In this document: positions 63,425 to 64,000 of the stretch, one piece after another
Layout: every line of letters begins with the position of its first letter
Numbering within the stretch: the first letter of the stretch is position 1
Source: Vibrio aestivus
Lineage (GTDB): Bacteria; Pseudomonadota; Gammaproteobacteria; Enterobacterales; Vibrionaceae
Reading direction: 5' to 3'
DNA length: 64,000 nucleotides
Assembly: GCA_003263845.1 (NCBI GenBank)
Contig: JYJN01000014.1
Span: 1 to 64,000, forward strand
The notes under the pieces: generated by a model
The model's database searches: none
Seen by the model: the letters and a program-made list of their open reading frames with translations, nothing else
Told to the model about the DNA's origin: nothing
Translations under genes and position numbers: made by a program

Positions 63425-64000
63425 ATGACAACGTCAGTGACTGATAGCCCAACAGAACAAACAGCCCCTCCCAAAAGTGTGAATCAACATCGCATCGGTG
63501 TCATTTTGGCGCTATTAGGCTGCCTACTCTTTTCGCTAAAGCCCATTATGGTAAAGCTCGCCTATCAAGCCGGCGGCGACCCTGCCTCCATCATGTCGCT
63601 GCGAGCGTTTAGTTCACTCCCAGCCTATTTGGCGATCTTGATTTACCTTGCTCGAAGCGCAGAGAATCGAGCTAAGATACGCAGTAATGCTCTCCCTGCC
63701 ATCGCTGTCGGAGTGCTAGGCTACTATGCGGCCAGCTACTTGGACATCGCAGCACTGGCGTTTATTTCTGCTCAACTGGAACGCCTTTTAATTTATTTGT
63801 TTCCAACCTTTGTTGTGTTAATCAGTTGGTTCATGTTCAAGGAGAAACCAAGTAAAAAAACCGTATTAGCCACAGCCATTGGCTATCTGGGTGTATCCGT
63901 TATTGTGATGCATGATTTTTCGCAGTTTGGTAAAGACATTTTAGTGGGAAGTGGGCTAGCTGTGACTTCTGCCCTAGCATTCGCATTCTACTTAGTTTGG
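63425..64000 (+). CDS. DMT (EamA) family transporter, 3' end outside the window
   Basis: The first 192 residues of a drug/metabolite-type exporter are present. After a polar N-terminus (TTSVTDSPTEQTAPPKSVNQ) come membrane helices. The first EamA repeat is visible (RIGVILALLGCLLFSLKPIM, ALAFISAQLERLLIYLFPTF), and the second begins at the window edge (LAVTSALAFAFYLVW). AAAGGAAATGAGCT precedes the ATG. The substrate is unknown; EamA relatives export amino acids or metabolites. The leader region upstream suggests controlled expression. Confidence 0.9.
   Translation, partial: MTTSVTDSPTEQTAPPKSVNQHRIGVILALLGCLLFSLKPIMVKLAYQAGGDPASIMSLRAFSSLPAYLAILIYLARSAENRAKIRSNALPAIAVGVLGYYAASYLDIAALAFISAQLERLLIYLFPTFVVLISWFMFKEKPSKKTVLATAIGYLGVSVIVMHDFSQFGKDILVGSGLAVTSALAFAFYLVW

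Noticed and set aside
1..64000. tRNA or rRNA genes, CRISPR arrays, prophage or IS transposases
   Set aside because: No cloverleaf-like sequences, regularly spaced direct repeats with spacers, phage structural genes or transposase motifs were found on either strand.

Overview
The window reads as chromosomal DNA of a marine Vibrio (Vibrionaceae). The evidence is the gene families: ppsA/ppsR, a DUF2850 protein, OmpU/OmpH-like porins, CSS-motif c-di-GMP proteins, YaeQ, and a caa3-type cytochrome oxidase cluster. It also carries the palindromic intergenic element with TACCCAAGTGACTTCAAGATGC-like ends that I associate with Vibrio. I cannot fix the species. I see no rRNA, tRNA, CRISPR array, prophage or IS transposase. 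This is core and semi-core chromosome rather than an island.

Layout. 1-7.1 kb: end of an unidentified gene, PEP synthase (ppsA) divergent from its regulator ppsR, small hypothetical genes, a broken HTH regulator, and PBP5 (dacA). 7.5-15.9 kb: a broken ThrE-like exporter, a cold-shock gene with a long leader, yaeQ, a diguanylate cyclase, pirin, ppnP, a DUF2850 protein and an MscS-type channel. 15.9-25.9 kb: a twice-frameshifted dbpA, a CSS-EAL phosphodiesterase, then a tight seven-gene minus-strand operon. That operon encodes a periplasmic helical protein, a LolD-like ATPase, an FtsX-type permease, a LolA-like carrier, an outer-membrane barrel, a LytS-like kinase and a LytTR regulator. Five LytTR-type half-sites at exactly 20-bp spacing lie in front of it. 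26-35 kb: aldo/keto reductase, alpha-amylase, aroG with a TyrR-like box, and a polar amino-acid ABC importer. 34.8-43 kb: cyoE, ctaA, a small cox-linked gene, SURF1, DUF2909, coxC, ctaG, coxA and coxB, with ArcA-like repeats upstream. 43-50.4 kb: a DsbA-family protein, an FAH-fold enzyme, two divergent porins, an aspartoacylase-like enzyme and a YfcC transporter. 50.4-60.8 kb: two palindromic elements, a thioredoxin-fold pair, a LysR regulator, a GAF-GGDEF-EAL protein, an M23 peptidase, a CBM48 protein, broken genes, a YjiH protein and a small remnant. 60.9-64 kb: a periplasmic protein coupled to a diguanylate cyclase, a broken HAD phosphatase, and a DMT transporter running off the end. The transporter is preceded by an 18-codon leader ORF and competing hairpins.

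Two candidates for undescribed biology stand out. One is the self-regulated LytTR/Lol-like envelope export operon. The other is the attenuator-like leader before the DMT transporter.

Caution: at least ten genes, including housekeeping dbpA, are broken by single-base indels, and several of these fall in homopolymers. Restoring one base rebuilds a coherent protein each time. Sequencing or assembly error is the simplest explanation, so disrupted genes are given with their restored spans.
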